This document shows, in pieces, positions 25,715 through 38,367 of a stretch of DNA of 64,000 bases; the stretch's first letter is position 1, and every line of letters starts with the position of its first letter. The notes beneath the pieces were generated by a model, which was not told the DNA's origin, searched no databases, and saw only the letters and a list, made by a program, of their open reading frames with translations. The position numbers were made by a program, and so were the translations under genes. The stretch covers positions 89,759,468-89,823,467 of the forward strand of contig NC_088796.1 of NCBI RefSeq assembly GCF_011386835.1, in the 5' to 3' direction. This DNA comes from Chrysemys picta bellii. Taxonomy: Eukaryota > Chordata > Testudines > Emydidae.

Positions 25715-26892
25715 CCAACTTGCAGGACTCAGTTCATGAACCCTGCCAGAATCACACAACTCTATTTTCATCTTTCATTTAGCTGATCAAGTTCTCATTT
25801 CATTTTACCTTTCGGCTCAGATAAGAATCAATGTATTTATTACAGTGACATAAGAGGACTAAATTATGTTTCTCTATTTTACTTTGATGCAGAGAAAATG
25901 CATTACAGTGACAAATTTTAATCTCTCTCATATATAATAATTTAAGGAACAGGTACTATTGAGGGTAATTAAATAATAGCTATGTTAGTCAGCTTCACAG
26001 TACTCAATTTTCAACATTGTTAAGTGTCAAAAGTTCACTCATGCTGATTTCAATGCAATTTCTCCAAAACACACGTTCTTCATGTCACAAGTCTTTTTTG
26101 TTTCAAATGCTTTGACTCCTCTAGAGAATGAGGAACAAGCAATTTTAGCCATTTCCATTGAAATTGACATACACAGACTGTAGCTATTCAAATCTTTTAC
26201 CAGCTCTTTGTTTTTGCTCTCAATCCAAAAGAGTCACAGCTGCATATTTGTGTTTCAGTTTTATTCCCGTGTGCTGATGACAAAGGATCCCAGTTCATTC
26301 TCTCACACACATACCTCGAGCATCCCTGAAGTGGAAATACCTGCAAAGGGAGGTGATTAGAATTGGGGCAAACTCTGCCAGGATCTGCACACAGAGTTCA
26401 CCCCAAATCATTCTAAAAGGCAAGGGACACTTTGTCCCCTCTCCCAGGCTGAATAAATTGGGTTCTGCCTCTAGAACCCAGTGAATCACCTGGGTCCTAC
26501 CATCCACATATATGCCCTGTGTCTCTGCACTGGGTCCGGGGCATGCTGGCTAACAAGCAGCATGGCTAGCCCTGGTATCCTACTTGAAGGGAGGTTTTCC
26601 CTGGTGCAGAAGCACGGAGGGAAAGGTTATAATGCCAGGATCTATATTACCTTTTTCTTGTAATTTGTACAAGTCTGATGGAAAAACCCTCCCTGCAGCC
26701 TGCCCTCATCCACTGAGACTCCCCACACAGAGGAGAATCTCTGCAGGGTCCCAGGAAGAGAGGGACTGGAGTAAAGAGATTGTTGATCTCCCTTTCTTTC
26801 CAAAGCAGGAAATATTTGCATACCAATCTCAGGGGCACAATCTGGCCCACAAGACTTTGCAAATCTATTCAATATCATGCTTTATATGTAAT

Positions 26893-27032
26893 TGTTGTTA
26901 TTCCCATTTTTGAGATGGGGTAGCAGACACAAAAGGATTAAGTAACTTGCTGGAAGATACAGAGGGAATCTTTGTCAAAGACATTGCTAGAACTTTGGAG
27001 GAACTCTCACCTCTACACCACAGAGCCTCTCA
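26893..27032 (-). repeat. MIR-like SINE, antisense
   Basis: 'ttattcccatttttgagatg', 'gattaagtaacttgct' and 'ctacaccacagagcct' follow the order of an inverted MIR core. Old and diverged, with no target duplication visible. Confidence 0.75.
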
Positions 27033-30000
27033 AGAATTATAACATTATTTCAAGTGCAGGTTAAATGGTAGCTGTAAAGCTGCCTACTGGTTTGTGGCTA
27101 GTGGATCACATTTATACTAGCAGCAGTTCAGATGGTGTGACCTATACTGCAATATGATGAATTTGTGGCTCGTCATTATTGGCAGTCAAATGAAACACAG
27201 ATCTGATGCTAAAGTGTAATAGGGAGATGGTGTAATAATCAATACAGATACATGAGTCAGAAAGATGTAAGTATCTCGGGGAGCAGACAATGCTAAAGAA
27301 AGAAAGAAAATGATTTATCATTTTTAATATAGATCATCCAGACCATTTCTTATAGCCACCTGCAGGTTTCAGTACCCAGGGAACTTGGGTAATATAACGA
27401 TCATTTTAAAATACTACACTGCAAAAATATCTGCTATGAGAATAAAAGATTAGTAATATTAATGCAATGATTTCTTACCAATGCACTCTTCCCAACTAAT
27501 TTGAATGTGAACCTTCCCTTTTCCACTTATGCAAGTGTGTGTGAAAGAGAGAATTTAGTGCTGTGTGGTGAATGAGCTCCTCTATATCCACATGGCAGAT
27601 ACAACACAGAGAGCAGCAGCACAATTTTTCCCAAATTGCCTTGTCACCATGTCGTAATAGTCATCTGATAGAACTGCAACATTATTTGAAGTTATTAGCT
27701 GGCATTATCACAGATCATCTTCCAAATTCTGTTTAACAAACTATAGGTAGCTACATTTTGAAGAAATGCTTATTGTTAGTTGTTTTTATAAATTTATTAT
27801 CACTAATAAAGTTATTTCTTTCTGCCTCAATCTGTGCTTGCTGAATCATTTCTGAGATTCAGATTTACCATTCACAGGGCATTCCCACATAAGCAAAATG
27901 ACCCCAAACGTTATTTCATGCCAAAAGATAAAAGAAGCCAGTGGGGGACAAATGTCCCAACCATGGTGGTCCCTAAATGGATGAGGACATTTGTCCAATG
28001 GGATTTGAATTAGGCCTGCAATTGAGCATATATAGCAATAAGACATGACTGGGAGTGCACTGTAGGATACTTGTGCATTCCTCATAGGCACTATAGGTTT
28101 AACTACCTGAGAAGTGCCCGAGTAGTCTATTAATGCTCTGCTTATAATGGATTATTGCTAGTAGAGTACACCTCATTCATTTTACAATACTTTATTTTAA
28201 AAACAGCTCTGAGAAGGGATGTGCAACATATTTATTATAACATCCTTCCACTATGAAAACCAGTTCCTAGTTAAGTATAAGAAAAATTAGTAGGAAAACA
28301 TTATAAATGTCTTTTATTTAGTCTTTTGACTACATTTATTGTGACTTTTTTCTACCTTTGCTCTCTTTATCTAGGTTTACTAGACTATTTGCATCCTTCC
28401 CCTCTACTCCCCTCTCCCAGAAGCCTCGCTGCCTTTTCACCGTAGTTTGTCAGTCAACAGCGAACTTCAGTTCCATTTGTCTGATAACATATAAATCCGA
28501 AAGCTCCCAATTTAGGTTTTATAATAGAAAGGGACTAGAAGCACCACAAACTGTTGTCTGGTACTTTGTGATGTGCAGGCAATTAAAAACTGTCATTTTT
28601 TTCTCCTGCCTTTCACTTTCCCTCTCCCCGCCACACGGTGTCTAGCTCAGTATTCTTCAAATTGATGTGTCCCTCTCTCTGTTCCTCATTTAAAAAAATG
28701 GATGTAGGGATTTTTTTTTCTCCGTGTGTACATGAGCACCACTGGGATTTGGTGCACAGTTGTGACAACATGAAAAAGATTCACCCAGTTACTCAGAATG
28801 TAGCTTTGTAGCTCAGTGTCCCAGCCACAGTCTAATTATTCATAATGCACCATTTCTTAATCAAATGTTGTCTCTTTTCCTGCTTGTGAAATATTTGCAA
28901 CAAGACTGGCTTTTTCAAATATAGTCTTTATAGAAAATTATTCCCAACCCTCCCTCCCCACCTTATATTGTTAGCTTCTGAACAGTTCGTTTTAGTGGAA
29001 ATTTGTTAGTTACATAAGCCACATGTCATTTTTTCCTATTTTGTGACACTCAACATTTGCTTTCAGCAAACATTCAAGAGTGGGAGCTTCAAATTAATTT
29101 TTCTATAAGTATTCACACTAACGAAGCTCAGCTATTCAAATGCTCACAGAAAGCAAAAAGGAAATGGCTCCAAACCACAGTCAAATGAAATATTTTCAAA
29201 TTCAAATTAATATTTGCAAAAATATGTTACTACTATTTATTCAGCTCTGAAACCATCAACTTATTTTGCACAGGTGAACTAAACAATTAGTTACCAGAGC
29301 TAGAATGACTTCTAGCTAGAAGGAATATGGACTGAATTCCAACCAGAAGCCTCTAAGTGAAAAAATCCTCTATCTCTTGAGCCAACCAGTCCCCTGAGCA
29401 TTCTCTGCTCTTGAAACTGGCTTGTGAAAACAGATCTAACTCTTACACTGTAATAGCTAATTATTAGCCAAATCAATAGTGATAGACAAATCTAAAAATG
29501 TTCAAAGGTTCAGTTTATTGAAACCAGCCTGAATTTTGAAGACTTTTCCAAAGCCTATCAGAATCTCTTTGGTTTGGAAATCTCACAAGACCAGGATTTC
29601 TTGTGACAGTTTAAATAATTGCTGGCTTCAGCTCACGTTGAAATGCTGCAGCATCAGTCTTCAGAGTACTGCATGGGAACAAGTAGAGCAGAGTTTGGCT
29701 AAGTAGGTGCAAATAATCCTGTACAATATTTTATGCTTGAACTAACTGCAAATATCACAGAGTTTCCTTGGATATGAAAACCACAGAAAAAAAAAGACTT
29801 CCTGGTGCTCCTTATATCAACTATATATTAATGGACTCAAAGCCAGCTCATTCAGGATAATAAGCAGAGCTGAGCAAGCAATTTATTCAATGCATTTCAC
29901 TTCTTTTCCTACCTGTGAATTTTCTGTGATTCTCTCAGAATTATTCTTTATTTGAAATTAGCTACTGAATAAACGTTGGCAAATAATTTTTGGTCTTCTG

Positions 30001-30044
30001 GATGGTACATGAGATGGAAGCTGCTGGGTGATCAGCACATTTGA

Positions 30045-30205
30045 AAATCAGGCCACTTATTTAGATGCCTAAATATGGGTTTAAGATCCTAACATTAGGC
30101 ACCCAGTTTTGAGAGTCCCAGACTAAATCTTTAAGGCCCTAATCAGGAAATCATGTAAGCACGTGCTTGATTTTAAGCATGTAGGTCAGTGCCCTTTCTG
30201 AAAAG
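30045..30205. repeat. Two ancient DNA-repeat remnants side by side
   Basis: 30045-30115 carries 'tgcctaaatatgggttta' and 'aacattaggcacccagtttt', an old repeat common in turtles. 30136-30205 carries 'aagcacgtgcttgatttta' and 'agcatgta', the palindromic TTAAGCA-type family. Confidence 0.5.
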
Positions 30206-30206
30206 G

Positions 30207-30640
30207 GATAAGAACATAAGAATGGCCATACTGGGTAAGACCAGTGGTCTTCCAACAGTGGCTGGTGTCAGATGCTTCAGAGGGAGTGAATAAAACAGGG
30301 CAATTTATCAAGGGATTCATCCCCTGTTGTCCAGTCCCAGATGCTGACAGTCAGATGTTTATGGACACCCAGAGCATGGCGCTGTATCTCTGACCATTTT
30401 AGCTAATAGCCATGAACTTACCTGATTCTTTTTTTAATTTAATTCTATTTTTGGCCTTCACAACATCCTCTGGCAATAAGTTCCACAGGTAGACTGTGCA
30501 TTGTGTGAAGAAGTGCTTCCTTATGTTTGTTTTAAACCCACTGCCTATTAATTTCACTGTGTGAGCTTTGATTTGTGTTATGTGAAGAGATAAATAACAC
30601 TTCCTTATTCATTTTCTCCACATTCTTCCCCAACATATTG
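30207..30640 (-). mobile_element. CR1 LINE 3' UTR, antisense
   Basis: Starts 'agaacataagaatggccata' and includes 'cttcacaacatcctctggca' and 'gttccacaggtagactgtgc', the well-known CR1 tail read on the opposite strand. It abuts reverse-transcriptase sequence at about 30640, skipping the C-terminal half of the domain. It is therefore either an internal deletion of one element or two CR1 copies joined. Confidence 0.85.
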
Positions 30641-31110
30641 TGTTCATCTATGTGTCTGATAATTCTGTTCTTTAGTATAGTCTCAATCAGTTAGCCTGGT
30701 ACTGAAGTTAGGCTTGCCAGCCTATAACTGCCAGGTTTGCCTCTTGAGCCTTTTAAAAAATCAGTGTTACATTAGATATCCTCCAGTCACCTGTTGCAGA
30801 GGCTTATTTAAGTGATAGGTTACATACCACTGTTAGTAGTTCTGCAATTTCATATTTGAGTTCCTTCAGCGCTCTTGGGTTAATACAGTCTGTTCCTGGT
30901 GACTTATTACTGTTTAATTTATCAGTTTGTTCCAAAATCTTCTATACTGACACCTCAATCTAGGACAGTTCCTCAGATTTGTCATCCGAGAAAAATGGGT
31001 CAGCTGTGGGAATCTCCCTCACGTCCTCTGCAGTGAAATCCTATGCAAATAATTCATTTAGCTTCTCCTCAATGACCTTGTCTTCCTTGAGCATTTCTTT
31101 AGCATCTTGA
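30640..31110 (-). pseudogene. CR1 reverse-transcriptase N-terminal remnant
   Basis: Read on the minus strand across frames it parallels the fragment at 56490-56820: fingers region, 'KSPG'-type block and 'PIFKK'-type block, here with many stops. The catalytic part is missing. Confidence 0.75.
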
Positions 31111-31586
31111 TCGTCCAGTGGCCCTACTGATTGTTTGGCAGTCTTCCTGCTTCCAATGTTTGCTGTTCGTTTTTGTGTCATTTGCTAGTTGCTCTTCAAA
31201 TTCTTTTTTGGCCTGTCTAATTATACTTTTACACTTGACTTGCCAGAATTTATGCTTCTTCCTATTTTCCTCACTAGGATTTGATTTCCAACTTTTAAAG
31301 GATGTATTTTGTCTCTAACGGCCTCTTTTAGGCTGTTGTTTAGCCATGGTGGCATTTTTTTGGTCCTCTTTCTGGTTTTTTGTTTATGCTTAGGGTATAC
31401 ATATAGTTTGATCCTCAATTATGGTGTTTTTTCAGCGTTTCTATGCAGCTTGCAAGCATTGCACTCTTGTGGCTGTTCGTTTTAATTTCTGTTTAATTAG
31501 CCTCCTCATTTTTGTGTAGTTCCCCTTTTTGAATTTATATGCTACTGAGGTGGGTTTCTTTGGTATTTTCTCCCCTACAGGGAGAC

Positions 31587-31661
31587 CACTATTATCGAGT
31601 GATTATAATAATAATAATCTATATAATAATACAATAATAATAATCACTATTATCAAGTGAT
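31587..31661. repeat. (AAT)n-rich tract between 17-bp direct repeats
   Basis: cactattatcgagtgat (31587-31603) and cactattatcaagtgat (31645-31661) flank about 40 bases of ATA/AAT repeats. This is either a tandem duplication that expanded or slippage within the CR1. Confidence 0.8.
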
Positions 31662-31784
31662 TTAGCTTTTTTCACCTCTTGGACCAGATCTTGGGTGCCA
31701 CTTCGGACTAACTCAAGAAGTGCCTCTCCCCTTATGGGTTCCAGGACTAGCTGCTCCAAGAAACGGTCGTTAATGGTGTCTAGA

Positions 31785-31908
31785 AATCATAGAATCATAG
31801 AACTGGAAGGGACCTTGAGAGGTCATCTATTCCAGTCCCCTGTACTCAAGGCAGGGGTAAGTATTATCTAGACCATCCCTGACAGGTGTTTGTCCAACCT
31901 GCTCTTAT
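31785..31908 (-). mobile_element. Nested CR1 3' tail, antisense
   Basis: Begins with 'aatcatagaatcatagaac', the short tandem CR1 tail, and continues with 'ctggaagggaccttgagagg', 'catccctgacaggtgtttgt' and 'ccaacctgctctta'. It is a bird-type CR1 end inserted in the older CR1. Confidence 0.85.
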
Positions 31909-32070
31909 GTTATCTCTGCATCTCATCCTGAGGTGACACATTACCAGTCAATAAGTAGATAGTTGAAATCCCCCATTAATACTACATTTCTGTTTTTGTA
32001 GCCTTTCTAATCTCCCTGAGCATTTTACAATCCTGATGGTTAGTAGTATATTCCTACTGCTATACTCTTA

Positions 32071-32466
32071 GCTCTGGTCTACACTACAGAGTTACGTTGA
32101 TGTAAAGCAGCTTACGTTGACCTAACTCTGTAACCATCTACACTAATATGTAGCTCCCACCCATGTAAGTCGCCCACTACATCGACTTAACTCCACCTCT
32201 GCGAGAGGCGTAGCACTTAAGTCGATGTAGTTAGGTCAACGCAGTGTCAGTGTAGACCCTGTGTTGCTTACATCTACTGTTTCTGCCTTTCAGAAGCCAT
32301 CCCACAATGCCCCCTACTGACAGTTAAATCGGTGCAAGTCACCTGGTAAGGACGCGTACCACCAACACAAGGAGCATAGTGTGGATATGCAAAGGCGATT
32401 TAATTCCTGCAGTGTCTGTACATCAATGTAACTTAGGTCAACTTAATTTTGTAGTGTAGACTTGCC
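32071..32466. mobile_element. Harbinger-like MITE with TTA target
   Basis: A 396-bp element with inverted ends (gctctggtctacactaca; right-end complement ggcaagtctacactaca) flanked by TTA at 32068-32070 and 32467-32469. Internal hairpin arms 'ctacatcgacttaa' and 'ttaagtcgatgtag' lie around 32186-32230. A 3-bp TTA duplication is typical of PIF/Harbinger. It sits inside the antisense CR1. Confidence 0.82.
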
Positions 32467-33478
32467 TTATTATTCTAGCATGGAATTTCTATCAATGGAG
32501 ATTCTATGGTATTGTTTGATTCATTTAAAATCTTCACAACATTTGACACTATGCTTCTTTCACATGTAGTGCCACTCCCTCAACAGTGCAACCTGCTCTG
32601 TTATTCCTATATATTTTGTACTCTTATATTACGGTGTCCCATTATTTATCATTGTTTCATTAAGTTTGTGATGCCTATTTTATCAATAATCTTATTTAAT
32701 ACCAGGCACTCAAGTTCACATATCTTAGTACTTAAACTTCTTGCATTTGTATACAAGCACTTATAAAAGTTCTTAATATTTAGTTGTCTGCCTTCATGTA
32801 ACGTAATTGAATTGGACTATTTTTTTCTTAGACTTTGTCTCTTCAGTTCCTACCTGTGCTCTATCAACTTCTATTCTCTCCTCTTTACTAGGATATAGAG
32901 TATCCTCTTTAATAAATTCTCCCCTAAGGGATGTGTCTGTCTGAACCATGTGCTCCTCCACACCTGTTCCCCCAGCCTTTAGTCTAAAAACCCCTCTACA
33001 ACCTTTTTAATTTTATATGCCAGAAATCTGGTTCTATTTTGGTTTAGGTGGAGCTCATCCTTCCTGAACAGGCTCCTCCTTTCCCAAAAGGTTCCCTAGT
33101 TCCTAATAAACCTAAATCCCTCCTTTTTACACCATCATCTCATCCATGCATTGAGACCCTGCATTTCTGCCTACTAACTGGTCCTGTGCATGGAACTGGA
33201 AGCATTTCAGAGAATTCTGGACTTTAATCTCTGTCCTAGCATCCTAAATTTAGCCTCCAGACACCTCTCCTACCTTTCCTTATGTCACTGGTACCTACAT
33301 GTACGATGACTTGAGAGGTCCACAACCTTCGCACCCAACAGACGATTCACCATGCGGTTCACCCCGTCATCACAAACCCAACTTCCTATATTTTAATAAT
33401 CAAATCCCCTATTACTATTAACTGTCTCTTCCCAGTAATTGGTGTTCCCTCCCCCACAGGGGTATCCTCAGTGTGACA

Positions 33479-33786
33479 GGGTGAGACTGTGGCCTGGTCC
33501 CCACTAAGCCCCCACTTCGGACTAAGGTACGCAAATTCAGCTACGTTAATAACGTAGCTGAATTCCAAGTACCTTAGTCCAAACTTACCGCGGGTCCAGA
33601 CGCAGCAGGAAGGCTCCCCCGTCGATGCCGTGTACTCCTCTCGGCGAGCTGGAGTACCGGCGTCGACGGCGAGCACTTCCGGGATCGATCCGGGATCGAT
33701 TTATCGCGTCTTAACCAGACGCGATAAATTGATCCCAGAACATCGATTGCCTGCTGCCGGACCCTCTGGTAAGTGAAGACATACCC
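33479..33786. mobile_element. Palindrome-rich MITE inside CR1 ORF1
   Basis: A 308-bp element flanked by the direct repeat tgtgaca at 33472-33478 and 33787-33793. It holds two strong internal inverted repeats: 'aattcagctacgtta' around 33533-33563, and 'gatcgatttatcgcgtc' / 'gacgcgataaattgatc' around 33693-33735. G+C content and CpG count are far above the surroundings. A 7-8 bp duplication suggests hAT, but the termini are only weakly inverted. Confidence 0.8.
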
Positions 33787-33793
33787 TGTGACA

Positions 33794-34130
33794 TAACCTA
33801 GGAAGGAGGGTCCCAACTATGGGTCCCTCAGCTCCAACTTGATGTTCTCCTTCTTGAGACTTTCATCCTCCTCAACAGCACAGAGGCTGTCATTCTGGGG
33901 TTGGGATTGCTCTACTGTGTCCCAGAAAGTCTTGTCTATGTGCCTCTCTGTCTCCTTTAGCTCCTCCAGTTCAGCCACCCTGGTCTCAAGAGCCCATACT
34001 CAGTTTCTGAGGGCCATGAGTTGCTTGCATTGAACACACACTTATGCCACCTGACCACAAGGCAGATAATCACCCATGCTGCACTCAATGCAATAAACTG
34101 GAAAGATCCACTCTGCTGCTGGAATTCTGC
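33794..34130 (-). pseudogene. CR1 ORF1 N-terminal remnant
   Basis: Read on the minus strand, this piece shows CSMGDYLPCG, VCVQCKQLMALRN and RVAELEELKETERHID. The cysteine pairs suggest a zinc-binding module; the leucine-spaced region is the coiled-coil typical of ORF1 proteins of chicken-repeat LINEs. A stop interrupts it, and the MITE at 33479-33786 separates it from the rest of ORF1. Confidence 0.8.
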
Positions 34131-36185
34131 CACCAATATTTTTACTCTTGCAAAGTTTTTTGTTTGTTTGTTCTTTATGTGTGGTTTGTTTGTTTTTTTC
34201 TTTGGGGGGGGGGGATAGGGAGTTTTGGCCTAAGTTTAGATAATGTTTATTAGATGTATCTGGCTCTCACGCTCCGTCTCTAAACTCCCTTGCAAAACTC
34301 CCATTAGCTGCTCCTGTGTGCTAGCTCCCCAGCCACTTACAAGCTGGCTTTCTAAACCATTCTCTGAAATCAGCAACTAAAATAATAAGTGTCAGATTTA
34401 CCCTCAGATTTTTCTTTAAAAGACCTAACAAACGGTAGCTATCTTTAGTTATTTTATATTTTATATTGAGACAGAGACCACTGGACTGCGGTCATGTTAG
34501 CATACTCAAACCTGATTTTCCTATCACTTCCACTAGTTATTCACAGATGTCGTTCCACTAAGTCCAACAGAGCCACTACTGGTATGCTCTGATGAAGAGA
34601 GAGGAGAATCAGGACCTCTGTTTCCGGAGGCTAGGAAGGCCATCATAAGCAAAGTCACAAATGACTGGAGCCTGATCCTTCTAATGTAAATAAAAGGTAT
34701 TACACAGCACTGGAGACCTCATTAGTTCATAGTTGTTTGTGTTTATTTTATTTAAGATTTCTGATGAAACCTGACTGTGCTGGAGGTCTCATATCAAATG
34801 TCACAAAGTAACCATACTAATAAACCAGTTCATATTAGCATTATTCACAATGAGCACATGATTTATTAAATACCTCCCCACTAAAAGAGATAAAGCAGCA
34901 ATAAAGATAATATTTTGTCCTAGTTTATGTTAAATTACTTAGCAGTAGTGAAACTGGTTCCTGTCTCTGTTGCAGTAGCCATTTCAGTGGCTTCCTATAC
35001 AAGTGTTCTCCCTAGAATACTCAGAAGCTATAGATTTCTTTTCTATACCAGTGATGAGTTCCCTGCATAGAAATTTCTGTCAGCCTGCAACAACCTCAAT
35101 TCTGAAAACATTTTCTTGTGTACAGCAATCCTGAATGGCTACAGAGAGCCACAAGATAGCCATGGGAATCACTTCTCCATCGTCCTGCGAGTAACTTGTA
35201 TCATCATTACCCTCCAATACTCAAAACTCACACCAGCGGCTGGTGCTGCTGTGGTTTTGCAAGAAACTGAACAGACAAATAAATAATACTTGCTTCAGTA
35301 TGGCATTTAGATCATGCCCCCGTAGATATTTTTGGTCTCTGTTTAAAAAAAGAATTGTAATGCTTTATTTGTCTGCAATGTTTGGACAAGTATTCCACCC
35401 TATATGCCCCAGGATAAAAAAATGGGATTGGCTCAAAGAGTCATATTTCTTGTTTCCACAAGCACAGTGCTCACTTACAATGGAGTCATCACACCCTGAA
35501 AATGCTCTGCAAATGCAGATCTGAAAATTATTCCAGCTGATTTGAGAGCATAAGTAGTATTTGCTTTGTCCCTTCATTTTCACTTAACTTCAGCCTATTT
35601 CCATAGGCTGGCCCAGTGCTGTGAGCCAAAACACTGCATGATAAGTTCAAAGAGTCAAGCCATAATGGTGATCTACTTCACCCTCGCTGTTACTGTTTGG
35701 AGCCAACAGCTCTCCAACCACACCATCTTTCAGCTCCTCTGAGACCCACATCTCTCCTCACTTCCAAAAAATCTCACTAGTGCTACAGCCAGCCGCCCCA
35801 GATGTACCGGTATGACGGCAGCCGTACCATAGTCAAGATTCCAATGGCCTCTGATTTTTAACTAGATCTGAGCAGAAAACAGAAAGAATTTCCTGAAACA
35901 TTTTGGAATGTCATTGTTTCCATTTTGCAGGGCTCAAAATGGAACAATTTTTCGTTTCTCAAAATGTTTTGTGAAATACTTTTACAATTACTCCCATGCT
36001 GCTCAATGCCTTTGGCAAGAGTCCCATGGCTATGCCAACTTCTCCCACTTGATTCTCTCTGCTCTGAAAATGTCCTCTTTCTTTCTAAACAGCTGTACAG
36101 CTCCCTCCCTGATCAACTGCCAATATCAACTTCTCTCCAACTTCATCCAGCATCCTTCCTCTTCTCTGTCTCTCTCAAATTGCTT

Positions 36186-36315
36186 CTTAGATTATAAGCT
36201 CTTTGGGGAAGGACCATCTCTTCCTGTCATCTTGCACAGCACCTAGCACAATAGGTGATGATCCTGAGTGAGGCCTCTTGTGCTGATGCAATACAAACAT
36301 AAAATTCCATTAATG
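36186..36315 (+). repeat. MIR/CORE-SINE-like tail, sense
   Basis: 'attataagctctttgggga', 'gcacagcacctagcacaat' and 'gatgcaatacaaa' follow the same order as the tail of the complete copy at 63755-63985. Confidence 0.65.
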
Positions 36316-36459
36316 GATATTACAATTATTTAATCTATTAAAGTATTCCATCATTGCCTCTTCTACCAAAGGTCTGATCATTGCTGTTTCTTAGAAACAG
36401 ATTCAGCAAATAGACCAAATTCACATGGAAATGCAAATACTGTGTATGATTGGATCTGT

Positions 36460-36735
36460 GGGGGTGATTCCCAGCTTGAGAAGACATACTCCTACTAGCT
36501 GTCAGTGAGCTAGAGCACTAACAACAGTAGCATGGCAGTGGCAGGACAGACTAGCAACCCCAAGTACAAACCCTCCTGGACCCTGTGGGTACATACTTGG
36601 GTGGCTAGCCTGAGCTGCTGCCCACGCTACCACAGCTACACTACTGTTTCTGCATGGTAGCTTGATGAGAGCTAGTGCAACTGTGTCTCCTCCAGCCGGA
36701 AATCACATCCCCACCTCCATGTGTAGACATACGCA
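36460..36735. mobile_element. Palindromic MITE ('GATTCCCAGCT' type)
   Basis: The left arm (ggggtgattcccagct, ctagctgtcagtgagctag, ccaagtacaaaccct) is mirrored by the right arm (gggtacatacttgg, ctgatgagagctag variants, agccggaaatcacatcccc). A 'gtgtagacatac' block, frequent at MITE ends in this window, closes the right side. Borders are approximate. Confidence 0.65.
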
Positions 36736-38367
36736 CTAACAAGCAGGAACTGGGGAAGAAGATGCTAACATGATCTTACTCTCAGCCCTTAAAGGTTGGT
36801 AATCTAATACAGCAACACACAATATTTTTGTAATGGTATGTGAATTTGATTATCATGAGAGCATTAGCACTGACAGAAGCAAAAGCACAGTGCAAACTTC
36901 TCCAACCAGTGCATCTCTGTACTGATCTGCAATAACAAGCTGCAGAGACTGACAATCATACCAAACTGTACAAGATCACAAACCTTCTTTTCACTTGCCT
37001 CAGTTCAAGATTTGAAACTGTAACAGCTACCTACAAACTCCCTGAGTCTCAGAGGGCTAGATTTCAGATGTGCCCATGTATTTCCACAGAAACTAGGCAC
37101 GCAGTTCTGTGAGTATGTACACAAATACCATACTTCCACATGCCCACCACATTTTAGTGCATGGACATGGCCAGGTAGGCACACACCAGTGACAGAGGTC
37201 AATGAACGTATAATGAATTTAAAAAAAAAAAATCAAAATTCTAGGTTTTTGTTTGATACAATATTGGAAAAGGACCAATTTTCACAGATGATTTTACAAT
37301 GGTGTATGAATTTTCTGAGCCTTTTTATAGCCAAGTTATCCTTTACCCCAAATATTTACATATATGCCCTTTTTCATTCAAAAATAGCTTATTAATTCAA
37401 ATTGCAAATAAAATAGAATTAGGAGAGGGGAAGAAAAGAAAAATGAAACAAAAAATTGAGTTTGAAGCTGCATGAAAGAAAACAGTGACATGGAAAAAAT
37501 GTATGTGAAGTGCCCGATTCGCCTAACACTAACGTAAATCAAGAATCACAAAGGTCTAATTCAGCATAAATGATAGCAGAATCAGACCCACTCTCTTTTT
37601 ATTAAGCACAATTACATACTTTTGATAAATGAAGTTTTATGTTGCTGTGCCAGTCAGTTCTGCCATGGAAAGGGAACATCTCAAATATATGATTGTACAT
37701 GAATTACATTAGAAATGGGTTAAAATAATGGATCTATATTATTCCCAAGATACAGTGCCAAAAAGGTAATTACAGATATTTGTATCACAGTTATAAAGAG
37801 TGTCAGTTTCATGTCTACATAACGTTTAACTGAAAATCTATAAAATCCATCCTTCTTTCTTGCTGAGAAATTAATATAGGATTAAACCCTGAAATTCCTA
37901 CTTTCTTCATGCCCAGGCAACACTTCCATCCACTTCATTGGGAGTTTTGCCAGAGTGGGGATTAAAGACTAGATGACTTGGCGCACAGCACCAGTGATGT
38001 ATAATCTGTGTCATCTATCCTTCACTGCTCTTTCATTCACACAATTGCCATGGGCTCCAGTGGGAGTTACGCATATGCGGAGCTGTAGAACAGGCCTTTA
38101 CTAGGGTGTATGTTTTTCACTTGTCTGTGAATTTGCAGGCAAGTTGTGCCCTCAGGTCAATTAGGTTCTCCTCAACTCTCCACTCTAAGGCACACGGGAA
38201 CAGAATGAGTGAAGAGGGGTGAAAAAGAAACCCATGACACCAGAAGGATGGGGGTTAAATAGAGACAATGCAACATGCTGCACCCTCTCTGAAACCTATG
38301 CCTCTGCAGTGCTGGGAGCATGCCTGGGCATGCGCTCCTTAGGGAAGTTTTAAATAAGGCTCTGAGC

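Larger units (their letters stand above)
30640..34385 (-). mobile_element. CR1 LINE body, antisense, with nested insertions
   Basis: In element order, from high to low coordinates, it shows a 5' UTR (34385-34260), ORF1 (about 34130-32870), an endonuclease region (32810-31700) and the N-terminal half of reverse transcriptase (31570-30640). Three later insertions interrupt it: MITEs at 33479-33786 and 32071-32466, and a CR1 tail at 31785-31908. The reverse-transcriptase stretch is very close to that at 56490-56820, so both belong to one subfamily. All frames are broken. Confidence 0.85.

Noticed and set aside
34203..34216. Long G run as a regulatory element
   Set aside because: Simple homopolymer beside T-rich DNA inside CR1 5' sequence; no supporting context.
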